Origin: Glandiceps talaboti
Taxonomy: Eukaryota > Hemichordata > Enteropneusta > Spengelidae
Direction: 5' to 3'
Assembly: GCF_964340395.1 (NCBI RefSeq)
Contig: NC_135564.1
Coordinates: forward strand, 12,814,391-12,878,390
DNA length: 64,000 nucleotides
A program made the translations under genes and the position numbers. This document shows positions 9,967 to 25,892 of this stretch, piece after piece (position 1 is the first letter of the stretch; each line of letters opens with the position of its first letter). A model generated the notes under the pieces. That model was not told the origin of the DNA. It did not search any database and saw nothing but the letters and a program-made list of their open reading frames with translations.

Positions 9967-11331
9967 ATGCCTTATAAAATTGGCAACATGTCAGGGCTCG
10001 AAATTAACAGTAGTCCCATGTCCACAAAATACCAATTCTTGTCATGGGGCTACCATAATTTGCTGCTGGTAGCCCACTCAGGCTACCACTGATTATGTGA
10101 TGATTTAAAGGATGGAAGATTTACAGACTGGAAAGTATTGTCATAACACACATATTTCTAATAGAGGAACTCTGTTTCCAGTTCAGGAATATAGGACTAT
10201 TGGTCACCATCCTTGGGCTACCACTTTTCTGAAATTGGTAGCCCACTAAGACTACCAAAGAAAAAAGTTAATTTCAAGCCTTGAATGTTAATGTTTTGGT
10301 CTTGGTCGAACATTTGAAAAGGACAATTTTCAAAAACAAAGGTAATTCTAAAAGTGATTACAGCAGTCCACTACATCAGATTTTAATCAGATTACCTCCA
10401 ACCATTTCTATCTGACATACTGGTACCCTTAGTTTCTAAGATACAGACATTCGTGCCACGCTCAGCCAGCACTGGTTAAGAAGCATGATAGTGCTTAACA
10501 ACATGACGTATCTTACAGTCTCTAGCACCACTTCAATTTCAAGATGCTTATATTTTATGGAGGTAGAACACCAAGCTATTCACGTCATAGGGTGAGGTTT
10601 GATTATTCAAGTATTACATCGGATCGGCCATTACATGTATTCAACAACATCAACCCCCAATCTTGAAAAATTACCTTCACCGATGATAATTTTATGGACT
10701 CGTAAAGAAATAATGTCACCATCGCCGTTGTTTACATAAATCACAATATAACTGTACTATAAAGTATAAAGCAACCCATTATCACTTACACGTCATTGAT
10801 AATCGACGCTTACACAATAGAAGAATTGCTTTTATTAGAACGGGTTTGTCGATGACTTCATTAAGTTATGAAACAACAAAGAAAACAAAAGTGTACGCTA
10901 AAATGGAACTACCATATTACGAATGGTAAACCAATGGCTCGTGGCCAGGGGAAACACAGCAAAAAATATGTATTATTTATCCGTAGCTTCCACATACACC
11001 AATGTTGTCACGTACGGAAGTCAATTTCACAATGGAGACCGTGAACTAATCGCCCCTCAAAGCAAACTACATAACATTAGCCTTGATTAACAACGAAAAT
11101 ATATCAAGGTTACTAATTGTGGCATCTGAACAGTGACAACAACGATGCGTTGTAAACATAGGTGAACAGTGATCAGACTGTCAATATAAAGTAATGACAA
11201 ATTTTACATTTTAAATAACTATGAAGAAACACAAGAGTGCACTCACCTGACCGGCGGAGGGTGTGTTGTGCGGCGAAGTTGAACAAGGAAGCCAAAAGGA
11301 AAAGGTTCAAAATATAAATTCTACTGCTCAT
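1..11331 (-). CDS. LRP12/LRP3/LRP10-type CUB-LDLa receptor, 5' part (gene span, nine exons, runs off left edge)
   Basis: Probable type I membrane endocytic or scaffold receptor. Coding exons in transcript order: 11331-11247, 9852-9802, 9401-9257, 7152-6956, 5810-5670, 3943-3606, 2818-2680, 1704-1588 and 192-1 (open at the edge). All junctions are GT/AG and the frame stays open across all of them, giving 468 residues in the window. Order seen: signal peptide (about 1-21), short linker, CUB1 (about 47-160), LDLa1 (about 167-204), LDLa2 (about 213-253), CUB2 (about 259-364), LDLa3 (about 368-404), LDLa4 and the start of LDLa5. This order (CUB, 2 LDLa, CUB, 3 LDLa) is that of vertebrate LRP3, LRP10 and LRP12. 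The transmembrane helix and cytoplasmic tail must lie to the left of the window. Which of the three it corresponds to cannot be told; it may be their single invertebrate relative. The gene is divergent from the SH2 gene, with 3.6 kb between the starts. Confidence 0.85.
193..1587 (-). repeat. Receptor intron 8 with 157-bp tandem repeat rich in ATTTGCAT
   Basis: About four copies of a 157-bp unit span roughly 900-1555; a landmark (TAC[AG]CTGTGCATTTCTGTAA) recurs at 1061, 1218, 1375 and, diverged, at 1532. Each unit holds shorter internal repeats of CATATTTGTAACAATTACTA. The region from about 600 is unusually rich in ATTTGCAT/ATGCAAAT, the POU octamer. The rest of the intron is AT-rich and featureless. 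The small open frame at 498-710 is low complexity and not a gene. Confidence 0.85.
1588..1704 (-). CDS. Receptor exon 8: LDLa3
   Basis: A six-cysteine LDLa module, degenerate in its first half ([14 protein letters not shown]), with an intact acidic end ([16 protein letters not shown]). Acceptor TTTTCAG, donor GCG|GTATGT; phase 1-1. A 157-bp tandem repeat begins about 30 nt into the following intron. Confidence 0.82.
1871..2740 (-). repeat. 67-bp minisatellite derived from exon 7 end, about 13 donor-bearing copies
   Basis: The marker ATTACCTTTAC occurs at 1871, 1938, 2005, 2072, 2138, 2206, 2273, 2340, 2407, 2474, 2541, 2608 and 2675: spacing 67 bp, with one 66 and one 68. On the minus strand each copy reads as the CUB end (FNFTYQRK) followed by AAAG|GTAAT. 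The copy at 2675 overlaps the true exon end. Copies nearest the exon share GAATTCAGAATC with it, while distant copies have GTTCAGATTC. Short open frames here (2030-2224, 2128-2334) are products of the repeat. Confidence 0.95.
2680..2818 (-). CDS. Receptor exon 7: C-terminal part of CUB2, ending in a repeat-bearing splice donor
   Basis: It encodes the last CUB2 strands, ending [20 protein letters not shown] followed by YQRK, the usual F-x-S-D ... G-F-x-x-x-Y ending of a CUB domain. Acceptor TTTACAG at 2821-2819, donor AAAG|GTAAT at 2679. The last 58 nt of this exon plus 9 nt of intron form the unit of the 67-bp tandem array that fills the next 800 bp. Only this first donor keeps the frame open: the next in-frame codons read GNLI and then TGA. 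Confidence 0.85.
3206..3588. mobile_element. MITE-like element, terminal inverted repeats of about 40 bp
   Basis: The left end (3206-3246: ...AACTTAGGCCAAAAAAAAGA, ATTGTTTCTGGTCAG) and the right end (3542-3588) are imperfect inverted copies. The interior has no coding capacity. It lies in receptor intron 6, with its right end within 20 nt of the exon 6 donor. The family is not recognised. Confidence 0.75.
3606..3943 (-). CDS. Receptor exon 6: LDLa2 and first part of CUB2
   Basis: It encodes LDLa2 ([32 protein letters not shown]), which has an insert between the first cysteines compared with a canonical module. CUB2 follows directly: [19 protein letters not shown] and the calcium-site strand [10 protein letters not shown]. 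Acceptor GTTACAG, donor GAG|GTGAGA; phase 1 in, phase 0 out. A MITE-like element starts within 20 nt of the donor. Confidence 0.88.
3996..4413. mobile_element. MITE-like element with CAGGGGCA ends
   Basis: The ends CAGGGGCATGTTTGATTTGC (3996) and, inverted, CAGGGGCACATTCGATTTGC (from 4413) are close terminal inverted repeats. Subterminal copies of AATCATGATTGTGATT follow inside each end. Non-coding, 418 bp, in receptor intron 5. The CAGGG ends fit a non-autonomous hAT-type element, but no clear target duplication was seen. Confidence 0.75.
4845..5663. repeat. 37-bp minisatellite, about 22 copies, abutting exon 5 donor
   Basis: The unit is ATTAGGTATGATGATTAACA plus TTGTAAGTATAATAGTA (37 bp). 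It is highly homogeneous, varying mainly at GTATAA/GTACAA and at one AGTTAA copy. The last partial copy runs to within about 8 nt of the receptor exon 5 donor. The GTAAGTAT inside the unit is on the plus strand, antisense to the receptor gene. Confidence 0.95.
5670..5810 (-). CDS. Receptor exon 5: LDLa1
   Basis: One LDL-receptor class A module with six cysteines: [33 protein letters not shown]. The calcium-binding acidic cluster (D-E-C-x-D-x-S-D-E) is complete. The exon is phase 1-1, the standard LDLa module exon. Its donor (GTAAAT at 5669) is followed within about 8 nt by a long 37-bp minisatellite. Confidence 0.9.
5892..6030 (-). mobile_element. SINE 3' fragment
   Basis: It shares (TAA)n, TATATAGC, TGTGCTCAAAGCGCTTTACA and ATTACCCCTGGC with the full SINE at 12256-12660, in the same orientation. 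Only the tail and lower body remain; the tRNA-like head is absent. Confidence 0.75.
6560..6904. mobile_element. TTAAAGC-ended MITE, copy 1
   Basis: Ends TTAAAGCTCCACTAGCTGCA and, inverted, TTAAAGCAGCACAAACTG. The interior (GGGTCCACACCCAAAAATCA, ATAGATAAAATAGACCT, GTCTAATTATTGGTA, AATTTTCAGTAAATAT) matches the element at 31371-31707. TTAA at both outer ends could be the target site. It lies in receptor intron 4. Confidence 0.8.
6956..7152 (-). CDS. Receptor exon 4: second half of CUB1
   Basis: It completes CUB1: [11 protein letters not shown] (the usual C-x-x-D-x-L-x-I strand), then [17 protein letters not shown] and the final strands ending [12 protein letters not shown]. Acceptor TGGTTTAG, donor ATAG|GTGGGT; phase 2 in, phase 1 out. 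Acidic residues at the usual calcium-site positions are present (D in CDSDYLEI). Confidence 0.85.
7153..9089. other. Receptor intron 3, distal part: no gene
   Basis: AT-rich intronic DNA. It contains a small direct duplication around ATTTTAGAATCCAATATGG (7340-7400), a duplicated AAAAAAAAAGGTAATGC (7916-7950), and 13/26-bp repeats of TGTTTTGGCGAACTGTTTTG at 8910-9015. Several overlapping open frames at 8445-9216 come from these repeats and show no domain or splice support. Confidence 0.6.
9090..9256 (-). repeat. 31-bp tandem array repeating the exon 3 splice donor
   Basis: On the minus strand GTAAGACATTTG, the donor of exon 3 at 9256, recurs as GTAAAACATTTG (9225), GTAAGACATTTT (9194), GTAAGACATTTG (9162) and GAAAGACATTG (9131), with a further decayed copy near 9100. 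Each is followed by about 19 nt ending in [AC]TTGG or ACTGG. Spacing is 30-32 bp. The array begins exactly at the exon/intron boundary. Confidence 0.9.
9257..9401 (-). CDS. Receptor exon 3: first half of CUB1
   Basis: It encodes the CUB N-terminal half: Cys, then [20 protein letters not shown], the classic CUB pattern (G-x-I-x-S-P-x-Y-P ... Y-x-x-N-x-x-C-x-W). The acceptor follows CCAAAG and the exon ends ATAAG|GTAAGA in phase 2. The donor is the first copy of a 31-bp tandem array (see 9090-9256). In-frame read-through past the donor hits TAA at once. Confidence 0.85.
9802..9852 (-). CDS. Receptor exon 2: short linker
   Basis: A 51-nt exon between CCATAG and GTAAAT, phase 1 on both sides, so it could be skipped without a frame shift. 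It encodes a polar, acidic/basic linker ([17 protein letters not shown]) between the signal peptide and CUB1. No domain is recognised. It is supported by splice sites and phase only. Confidence 0.6.
9912..9963. repeat. (CAA)n microsatellite
   Basis: A perfect trinucleotide tract in receptor intron 1. Confidence 0.98.
9992..10283. mobile_element. MITE with CAGGGCTCGAAATTAAC ends
   Basis: Terminal inverted repeat CAGGGCTCGAAATTAAC at 9992 and CAAGGCTTGAAATTAAC inverted at 10283. Inside, GGTAGCCCACT[CA]AG[GA]CTACCA occurs twice. Non-coding, 292 bp, in receptor intron 1. The CAGGG end fits the hAT superfamily; this is inference, as no transposase is present. Confidence 0.8.
10371..10540. repeat. 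Dispersed element with ATCAGATTTTAATCAGATT end
   Basis: It carries ATCAGATTTTAATCAGATTA at 10374, then CATTCGTGCCACGC and TTAAGAAGC...GCTTAACAACATGACGTA, TCTTACAGTCTC. Related segments occur at 25165-25255, 50595-50670 and 63545-63625, and the ATTTTAATCAGATT end also at 24650 and 31905. The element boundaries are not certain. Confidence 0.55.
11247..11331 (-). CDS. Receptor exon 1: start codon and signal peptide
   Basis: ATG at 11331-11329 in the context CAGCAATGA. It encodes 28 residues beginning [20 protein letters not shown], with a hydrophobic core typical of a signal peptide and likely cleavage near residue 21. The donor is CAG|GTGAGT at 11246 and the exon ends in phase 1. No other start is plausible because this is the only hydrophobic leader in frame with the next exon. 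Confidence 0.8.
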
Positions 11332-12255
11332 TGCTGTGTTCTGTAGGTTTTTTGTAGGAAGGGGTGTTTCAGTAAATATTTTTAAATCGTAATTTAAGGG
11401 TGACTGGATGACGACGACACGTTCATGAATCTAGAAGTACCAGGAACTAAGTGGTGTTGATTGGACTCGATTGCGAATCACTCGCCATTTTTAAGATCCC
11501 CTAAGTTGTGGTGATTTCAACACAATCACTAAAACGTTGAGTTAGGGTGTATTGCTTACAACCTCGTGGGCTCTAGAGGGCGTCAGAACACTGGCGGCCA
11601 ACAAGATTACCATGATGCATGACAGGATACTGAACGGGCTATCTGCATACCACCTCCTATATTTCGGCTCTTCAACACAGAGTAGAATACTCTGAACGAA
11701 CTCAATACGCATGCTCTCTAAGCAGCTAAATGACAAATAATAAATCAAACACAGACCATGTAACTAAGCAGCACAAAAGATTTATTTAAGATTTTAACAT
11801 CCGTCATATCATAAAATAATATTACAGACGGTTCTAAAGGAGCGACCAGAGAGACATAGTTATCATCAATGTGTTGGTCAAATTCATAAAATATATACAC
11901 AGATGTTTATTTTGATTCAATGGTAATAAAACCCAGGAAGTTCTGACTAATTTCTTTTCTGTCATCATTTGAATGGCTTGTAGTAGTCAGAGTTGAGTCG
12001 ATACACAGTTTCTCGCATGTAAATATTTTTTCAGCTTCTTCCAAACCTGACCAACTCTGCGTTCAAATAGCTAGAAATACATTATACTTCTTGCACGAAT
12101 ACAGATGAAGATTATATGAATATCAATATTTACTGAAGGGCAACACCACTAATTGACTTGAATTAAATTGACCATTCCACCTAATACTATAGCGTATTGC
12201 CATCGATATATAATAATTGCCCCCCCCCCTCCGCCCCGATCGACCGTGCCCTACA

Positions 12256-12660
12256 TAATAATAATAATAATAATGTTCGGTTCTTATATAGCGCTTTCCC
12301 ACACCGTGCTCAAAGCGCTTTACAATTTATTACCCCTGGCTCGGATCAGAACGGCACAACAGCCCTTTAGTCTTCCTCAACTCCCCGGGGAGCATACAAT
12401 ACATTGCAGCCATTTAAGCGCATAGGATTAAAGCCTTCACATTGCAACCTACATCCTACAATTATACAGCTGGGTTGACTGAAGCACAGTCGTGGTTCAA
12501 ATTTTGCCCAAGTGCTCCAAAACTTTTGACTGGCTTACCACAAGGACTTGCCCAAGGACTTTAGCCACTCAGAAACAAACAGCAAGCAGCGACAGGGCTC
12601 GAACCTGCAACCTGTAGATTCCAAGCCAGTCACGCTAACCATTCACCCATCATGACTCCA
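12256..12660 (-). mobile_element. tRNA-derived SINE with (ATT)n tail
   Basis: Read on the minus strand, the head at 12660-12590 has an A-box-like TGGTTAGCGTG (12641-12631) and a near-perfect B box GGTTCGAGCCC (12605-12595), so RNA polymerase III promotion is likely. The body ends in AAAGCGCTTTGAGCACGG and GAAAGCGCTATATAAGAACC, followed by an ATT-repeat tail at 12256-12275. It has the organisation of a tRNA SINE. A truncated relative lies at 5892-6030. Confidence 0.8.
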
Positions 12661-13059
12661 CATGATATTCATACTCGTGTACACAAGTACCGTTTTAATA
12701 GAACTTAAACTGGAAAACTAATATTGTTGTCCATTTAACTGGTTTCATTTATTTCCTTCCTTCTCACGGTTTCTTCCACTTCTTTGATGTGTGTATATAT
12801 TACTTGCAATTGTTGGCTGTCCGAAGAAGAGTACATATCGCTTGGTGTCTACAAAATTCAAATCCAGTAACTGTTATGTTTAAACAATCAAGCTTACAAT
12901 TAATTGTGGAAAAGGTTATCAAAAGCTAGCTTAACAAATAAATGCATTGCACAGAAAATATTGTTGACGATGTACGATATCCTGTAGCATTTTTAATATT
13001 GAGGCAAGTATCGATTACGTAACTACGGATATTACATGTAGCACCATTCCCCATCTGAC

Positions 13060-13420
13060 ATTATTATAAAGAATTTCTATAGCGCCAGATTCCAATAGAT
13101 AAGTTCTGTTCAATTGCGCTTGAAAGGTTCAATCCACACAATATGCTAGTTTGAAAAGATGTACTTTCAATTTGTTCTAAAAGTTTCCAGATTTGATGAC
13201 TGACGAATTTCTTCTGGTAAGCCATTCCAAAGTTTTGGAGCACAGTTTAAAAAAGCACGGCCGCCACACACCTTGTTGTTAAATGTTGTTGAGACCAACA
13301 ATTTAGTCGTCAATAAGTCACAAGTTTAGCCCCATCCTCCTGGCAACGTATTAATGCTAGCTTGAATATTTTCATATTCTTCAAATAATGCACACGGTAT
13401 GCTTTTGAGCAGAAGGTAAA
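13060..13420. repeat. Possible dispersed repeat
   Basis: It starts TATTATAAAGAATTTCTATAG and continues GCGCCAGATTCC, resembling the AGCGC tail of the SINE. It includes CCATTCCAAAGTTTTGGAGC and AAAAGCACGGCCGCCACAC, which look like an interspersed element rather than unique DNA. No second copy is in the window, so the call rests on resemblance only. Confidence 0.3.
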
Positions 13421-13502
13421 GTTGGCTAGGCTACATTTACATAGGCCTATAGGTCAGTATTACCTTCGGAAATCTCTTTTGAAAATAAATGCCACCAGTT
13501 CA

Positions 13503-13550
13503 ACCATAGACCCTCCACTGTCTATGGTTCACCCATAGACCCTCCACCAG
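13503..13550. repeat. Short palindromic repeat, copy 1
   Basis: ACCATAGACCCTCCAC followed by TGTCTATGGT (hairpin, short stem), then a second CCATAGACCCTCCACC. It belongs to a family with copies at 23911, 27966 and 48861. Confidence 0.75.
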
Positions 13551-14906
13551 TTCATCCCTCCATATTATGATTTCTATGTCAATAAATCAAAATATTGTAC
13601 TCCCCTCCCCGTGACAATATATTCCAATGCTAGTTTAAATATATATTCCAGATGCAAACAGTGTGACGCGATATTAAAGCTTGTAAGCCGTAGACTAGTC
13701 TATGGATATCAACGTAGTTCCTATTGCTAACTAATGTGAGTGGAGGACTCAGGTGTAAATCGTAACCATACCGTATAGGTACTAAGACTAGCTGTAGACT
13801 GACAAACTCGGCTACATATACGTATAGGTCATTATTACCCCCAGAAATGTCCATTGAACCACATACTTCTGTTATTAGATATCAAAAACTGTATATGTTC
13901 ATGTATATATGTATATGCTGTACTACACTATAAACAGGTGTACATCTTCATTCATTCATCAAATAATATTGACGTCAAATTCGAAGCATGATATTGGAAC
14001 TTTGATGTCGAGTACAAAGGAATGCCTGTTCTTCTTCTTTTTTGCCATTTCTATTATCTTCAAATCACTGCGAAACGTACGTATGGGGGTCATATGTACT
14101 TTACATATTGCTCCTGTTTCGTGAATACTCGCATTCATCAACGAGACAGTCACGTGACATTCACGTGATTATCATTATTACGTATCTAAGAAATAATTGC
14201 TGTTACTTGGAATGTTATTCAAACAATATGACGTAACATGTATTAAACCAGTCAATAAATCAAAGAAAGAGCCTCAAAATGCAATAAATGGTTTGAGGGG
14301 TAGATTTGTCTGATGCTAAATGTTACACAGTGTATATAGGTAGTTTGGGTTGTCATGACGACAACGACGCCATGGCTACGATTGTGGATCGATTTACGTT
14401 GTTTTACATTTATAAAGAGTGCACAATAGAGGGTTTAATTGTCAATGCTGTGGTACACTTTGCCTTATTGAATTCTTTTCAGTCAAGGATAATCCGTAGT
14501 ACCGCGTGCTTTATGTCAAGCCTTTATGTTGACAAGTTTGGGACGTCAAATTCCTGTCGCGGTTGCAACCGGCCGGTTTGTTTAAAGACCCAGCGTCCAG
14601 TTTGTACACATTTACCTACCCGGCACATTTGAAGTCGATGACACATTTGAGTGGACGTCTTCTGAGGATGAACTGAACGTTATACTGTACATACATTCAA
14701 AGTTTGTTTTGGAGAGGGAGTACGTGCCCCTGTCCGACATAATAACGGGACAAGACAGTTCAATTACCATCCGAGTGGGTTTTGCATCTCATTGCCCCAA
14801 GCTAGTACAGTACAAGTCACGGTTGTGTTTACAGTACAACTTTCAAACATAGACTACTGTATAAGTTCTGAACGACTTAGAAAGTGAACTCAGTGGCAAC
14901 GTAAAC

Positions 14907-22115
<7,209 letters not shown>

Positions 22116-22995
22116 ATAATCACAAAGTGACCCGGATGTACGATATCCACCATAACTCTTGTAAATCGTAACATTCAAAATCTAATGAGCTATATTATAG
22201 CTTCTATACTGACGTAGACGTAAGTCCTTTTCCACAATTAAAACATATCAAAACGACCATGGCAATCAATGTACACGTTTGAAAGTACAGTGTATATGTC
22301 AGGACACTGGTTTGTAATCTAATTGTCCAAAGTATTGACATAAACTAGACTGCTATCGAGCGACAATCCATTATAATATTTAACAAATGTATAGATATTT
22401 TTAACTATAAAAGTATATATTGATTAAAATCTATGTGTGTAACCCCTTAGTCGGTTGTATAGACTCAAATGTACATTTCTGAGAGTTAAAATGCAATATG
22501 TAATCATGTGAATTGGTAATTTATTCTCACTATATAGAAGTAATATGAAACGATGTTGGGGATAGGTTCTAGAATACGTTGATCCCAAACTACTGTTATG
22601 AACATTATTGTTTCAATACAACAATTCTTTCATTATCTATACTTATCTTGTAGGATGATGGGCGGTAGCTCTATTTGGCGGGAGTTGGGTGGGTGAGTGG
22701 GAAGGAGGTGTTACACAAATATAACCATAATTCTGAATGGAGGACCATTGCTATATCGATTTAATTGTATTACTTTTAAACGATATCAAAGATTATAGAT
22801 ATTATTATTGTATCGTTAAACTCATATTTATAGCGAAAGATAGTTCAAATATAGTACTTTCGATCTGCGGTCAAACCATGATGTTATGTTTTTGTCACCA
22901 TAAATTGATGTTGTGGTACAATCGTAAAAACTATAATGATCTCAATTCTTAACAGACTGGTATACGTCAATGTTTAATCATGGAGAATTAGCCTG

Positions 22996-23205
22996 GCCAC
23001 AGGGATACGTAGTATTTCTTAGATTGTAGCTTTTCTGAGGAAAATATGACATGAATTCTGCTACTACAAATGTATCATACATTCGATTATATACGTGTAT
23101 TTTAGATACAAGTTGGGGAATAAATTAAAGTTACTACTTTATTATATGTTGAGTTTGTAGACAAGGAAACAACAATCTAAGAAATACTATGTATCCCTAT
23201 GAACC
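22996..23205. mobile_element. MITE, CACAGGG...GTATTTCTTAGATTG family, copy 2
   Basis: Left arm CACAGGGATACGTAGTATTT then CTTAGATTGTAGC; the right arm (23163-23205) is the inverted copy ACAATCTAAGAAATACTATG then TATCCCTATG. About 210 bp, non-coding. Confidence 0.85.
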
Positions 23206-23661
23206 TGACTACCTTTACAATCAATGAACACAAGCACGAAATTTTGTAATTAATCCATAGACATTTGAATATAATGTATGAGTGTTGTTGGCCCTTTACA
23301 TCCATCAGGTGTTCTTGACATTTCGGGAATACCATGGACAATCGTGTGAATTAGCAATATTTACAAAGTTAGCTTTTCTCAAATATTTTGTTCGATGACA
23401 CCATCAGCGATTTCGAGAATGTTATGGCATCGATTTATTTGTGTGACTTGTATTAGCATAGCCTAGGAAACGATAAGACAAGATCTGTATTAACATAGCC
23501 TAGAAAAGACATGTATACAAGACCTGTACTCTTTGTGTGACATGCATTAGCATAGCCTAGGAAACAAGACAAGACAGGCCTGTATACTTTTTGTTAAACT
23601 CAAAAAAGTTAATGATAATAAAACTTATTTTAACAGTACGACAGCGTTAATTGTCTGCTCG

Positions 23662-23880
<219 letters not shown>

Positions 23881-23910
23881 ATGAAAAAGTGAATGAATGA
23901 ATGAATGGAT

Positions 23911-23941
23911 CATAGCCCTCCCCTTTGGTGGAGGTTCTATG
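23911..23941. repeat. Short palindromic repeat, copy 2
   Basis: CATAGCCCTCCCC then TTTGGTGGAGGTTCTATG: an imperfect hairpin of the CATAGACCCTCCACC family, inserted between two blocks of GAAT repeat. Confidence 0.7.
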
Positions 23942-24052
23942 AATGAATGGATGAATGAATGAATGAATGAATGAATGAATGAATGAATGAATGAATGAAT
24001 GAATGAATGAATGAATGAATGAATGAATGAATGAATGAATGAATGAATGAAT
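23942..24052. repeat. (GAAT)n microsatellite
   Basis: A near-perfect tetranucleotide tract. Together with 23893-23908 it flanks the palindrome, which suggests the palindrome inserted into it. Confidence 0.97.
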
Positions 24053-24456
24053 TTGCTACAATCCACTTTTACTTTCTTGTCAGTAGTAATGATGACTTTA
24101 AAATTCAGATCCTGTATGGAATGGAAACGTATAAAGAAGAATACTTGTATTGACCAAATAAAGTAGTTTCACAATGTGAAAATCAACACAGCATATTGGT
24201 TATATACAGATCGGGCTTGTCTAAAGAATAATATCGTTGGCGAGACAGTGGTCATTGCTTTCATACACCGTCATGACTTCACTGTTGAAAGTATCGAGCG
24301 CCACCAACGACTGTATGTTACAGGTCATTGAACTCGTCAGTCATTGCGACAATAACATTTTCTACCACTGGTAGGTAATCTACAACGATAGTCCGCTGGT
24401 GTATGTTTTATTTAGATTAGATTGCTAGACTAACTACAAAGTTAGGAAAAATCGCT

Positions 24457-24664
24457 GTAGATGTCGGCTAATCGTTCATTGCTATTTTACCTTCGTTATT
24501 TTGCCTGAATTGTCCTTCTTGGTACATGTTTACATTTTTTATCCTGATCGCCTCCTCTAGAGGAGTGTAAATATGTACCAAGAAGGTCAATTCAGGCAAA
24601 ATAACGAAGGTAAAATAGCAATGAACGATTAGCCGATATCTACATCGGATTTTAATCAGATTGT
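24457..24664. mobile_element. Long-arm foldback element (near-perfect 77-bp stem)
   Basis: The left arm 24457-24535 (GTAGATGTCGGCTAATCGTT ... GTACATGTTTACA) and the right arm 24566-24642 are inverted copies with very few mismatches around a loop of about 30 nt. The right side continues into CATCGGATTTTAATCAGATT, an end shared with elements at 10374, 31905 and 63606. Non-coding. Confidence 0.9.
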
Positions 24665-24758
24665 ACCTGTATATACGTATGTTGTCGTCATCAACTGATG
24701 ACAGAGATGTTACTAATTGCTGATGTTGTATTGGTTATATGAACATACATGCACTTTG

Positions 24759-24807
24759 ATTTGATTTGATTTGATTTGATTTGATTTGATTTGATTTGAT
24801 TTGATTT
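24759..24807. repeat. (TTTGA)n microsatellite
   Basis: About nine perfect pentamers. Confidence 0.97.
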
Positions 24808-24876
24808 TGATAACACAAATGAAAAAGTTTAAAATTACTGTATTTCCACTCTGAGTCTCTTTTAGTCTGTATTTAG

Positions 24877-25628
24877 TAGTCTGGACTCCAACGTGGTCTC
24901 TATTAAAACACAGACAAGTAAGAATTTTTTTTACTTGTCTGTGATAAAAACCACCACAGAGAGATCTGAAAGGATAGCACTACAGACTAGTAGTCTGTCT
25001 GTCTGTAAGGTACGCCGTGACGGGGCGCCCTCACACTCGGTCATCCCCCCTAAATCTTTTGAAGTTTCCAGCATACAAGTTCAGAGTGATACAGTCGGGT
25101 GAGAGGAGGCCGGTGAGGACAGAACGGCACGACACATCTTACAGTATACAGACTGATGTGATGTTTAAGAGACGACATTCGTGCCACGCTATTTAGCCAA
25201 TGGTTGAGAAGTCTGAGAGGGTTGAACAACAGCAACACGACGTATTTTACTCTCTAATCCTCTTTGTAATACATTTAAAAAAAACAACTAAAGAATAATC
25301 GGAAGACAAGACTACAAATGATTGAAACGGAGATTACATGTAAGACTATTGGAAATATAATACTCACTTTATTTCTGAACATCTGATAGTTTCTAACTGT
25401 GGTGAAAATAGAGACATTTGAAATAAAAGATTGGTATAACAATTAATTGAAAAGGTTGTTGTCCACAAGGTGTAAAGTAACGGATGCTGTCACACAAAAA
25501 TGACAATAAACGGTTGTTGTTTACAAAATACTATAGTGTGTAAACAAACGAATGGTGTAAATCGTAACGATATCGTATAGGGACTAGACTATTCACTTTC
25601 ATTAGAGACCACGTTGCCATCCAGACTA
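24877..25628. mobile_element. Possible 750-bp inverted-repeat element
   Basis: TAGTCTGGACTCCAACGTGG then TCTCTATT at 24877, and its inverted counterpart TAGTCTGGATGGCAACGTGG then TCTCTAATG at 25628, form about 27-bp ends. Inside lie a perfect 13-bp hairpin (CACAGACAAGTAA, 24909-24943) and a segment related to 10440-10540 (CATTCGTGCCACGC). No transposase. Confidence 0.6.
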
Positions 25629-25745
25629 TGATCTGAACATCTCAGTGATAGTTTCCAATGGTCGTGAAAAAAGGAACAATGGGTGGGGAAAAAATATTGT
25701 TACATGTAAGCGGTTAACGTTTGTCATAGCAAGTTTACTGTACTG

Positions 25746-25892
25746 ACATCGTCGTAAACCACAGCCTCTTTTACGGCACTGTCCAAGCCCAGGGGGTTAT
25801 CGTCTTAAACCACAGCCTCTTTTACGGCACCGTCCAAGCCCAGGGGGTTATTTCGCATTGTCACGGAAGAAATAAACAGTTCTGGTTTGATA
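25746..25892 (-). repeat. GTGCCGTAAAAGAGGCTGTGG element, tandem copy
   Basis: On the minus strand: CAGAACTGTTTATTTCTTCC, a GCGAAATAAC segment, then GACGGTGCCGTAAAAGAGGC and TGTGGTTTACGACGA. The last 50 bp are present twice in tandem (25747-25800 and 25801-25852). Relatives on the plus strand lie at 42351-42445 and 44951-45043. Confidence 0.75.

Larger units (their letters stand above)
11332..14906. other. Divergent intergenic region between receptor and SH2 genes
   Basis: It must hold both promoters, but no TATA box or other core element stands out. It contains a SINE (12256-12660), a probable second dispersed repeat (13060-13420), a short palindrome (13503-13550) and a C-rich tract (12219-12230). 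Open frames at 11542-11748, 13909-14236 and 14306-14632 lack domains, splice partners and protein-like composition. Confidence 0.6.

Noticed and set aside
12590-12660. A true tRNA gene on the minus strand
   Set aside because: The A and B boxes are present but a proper acceptor stem and anticodon arm are not; the context and ATT tail show a SINE head.
14306-14632. 108-residue plus-strand frame upstream of the SH2 gene
   Set aside because: No domain, no splice partner, and it ends before the strong SH2-gene start; composition is not clearly coding.
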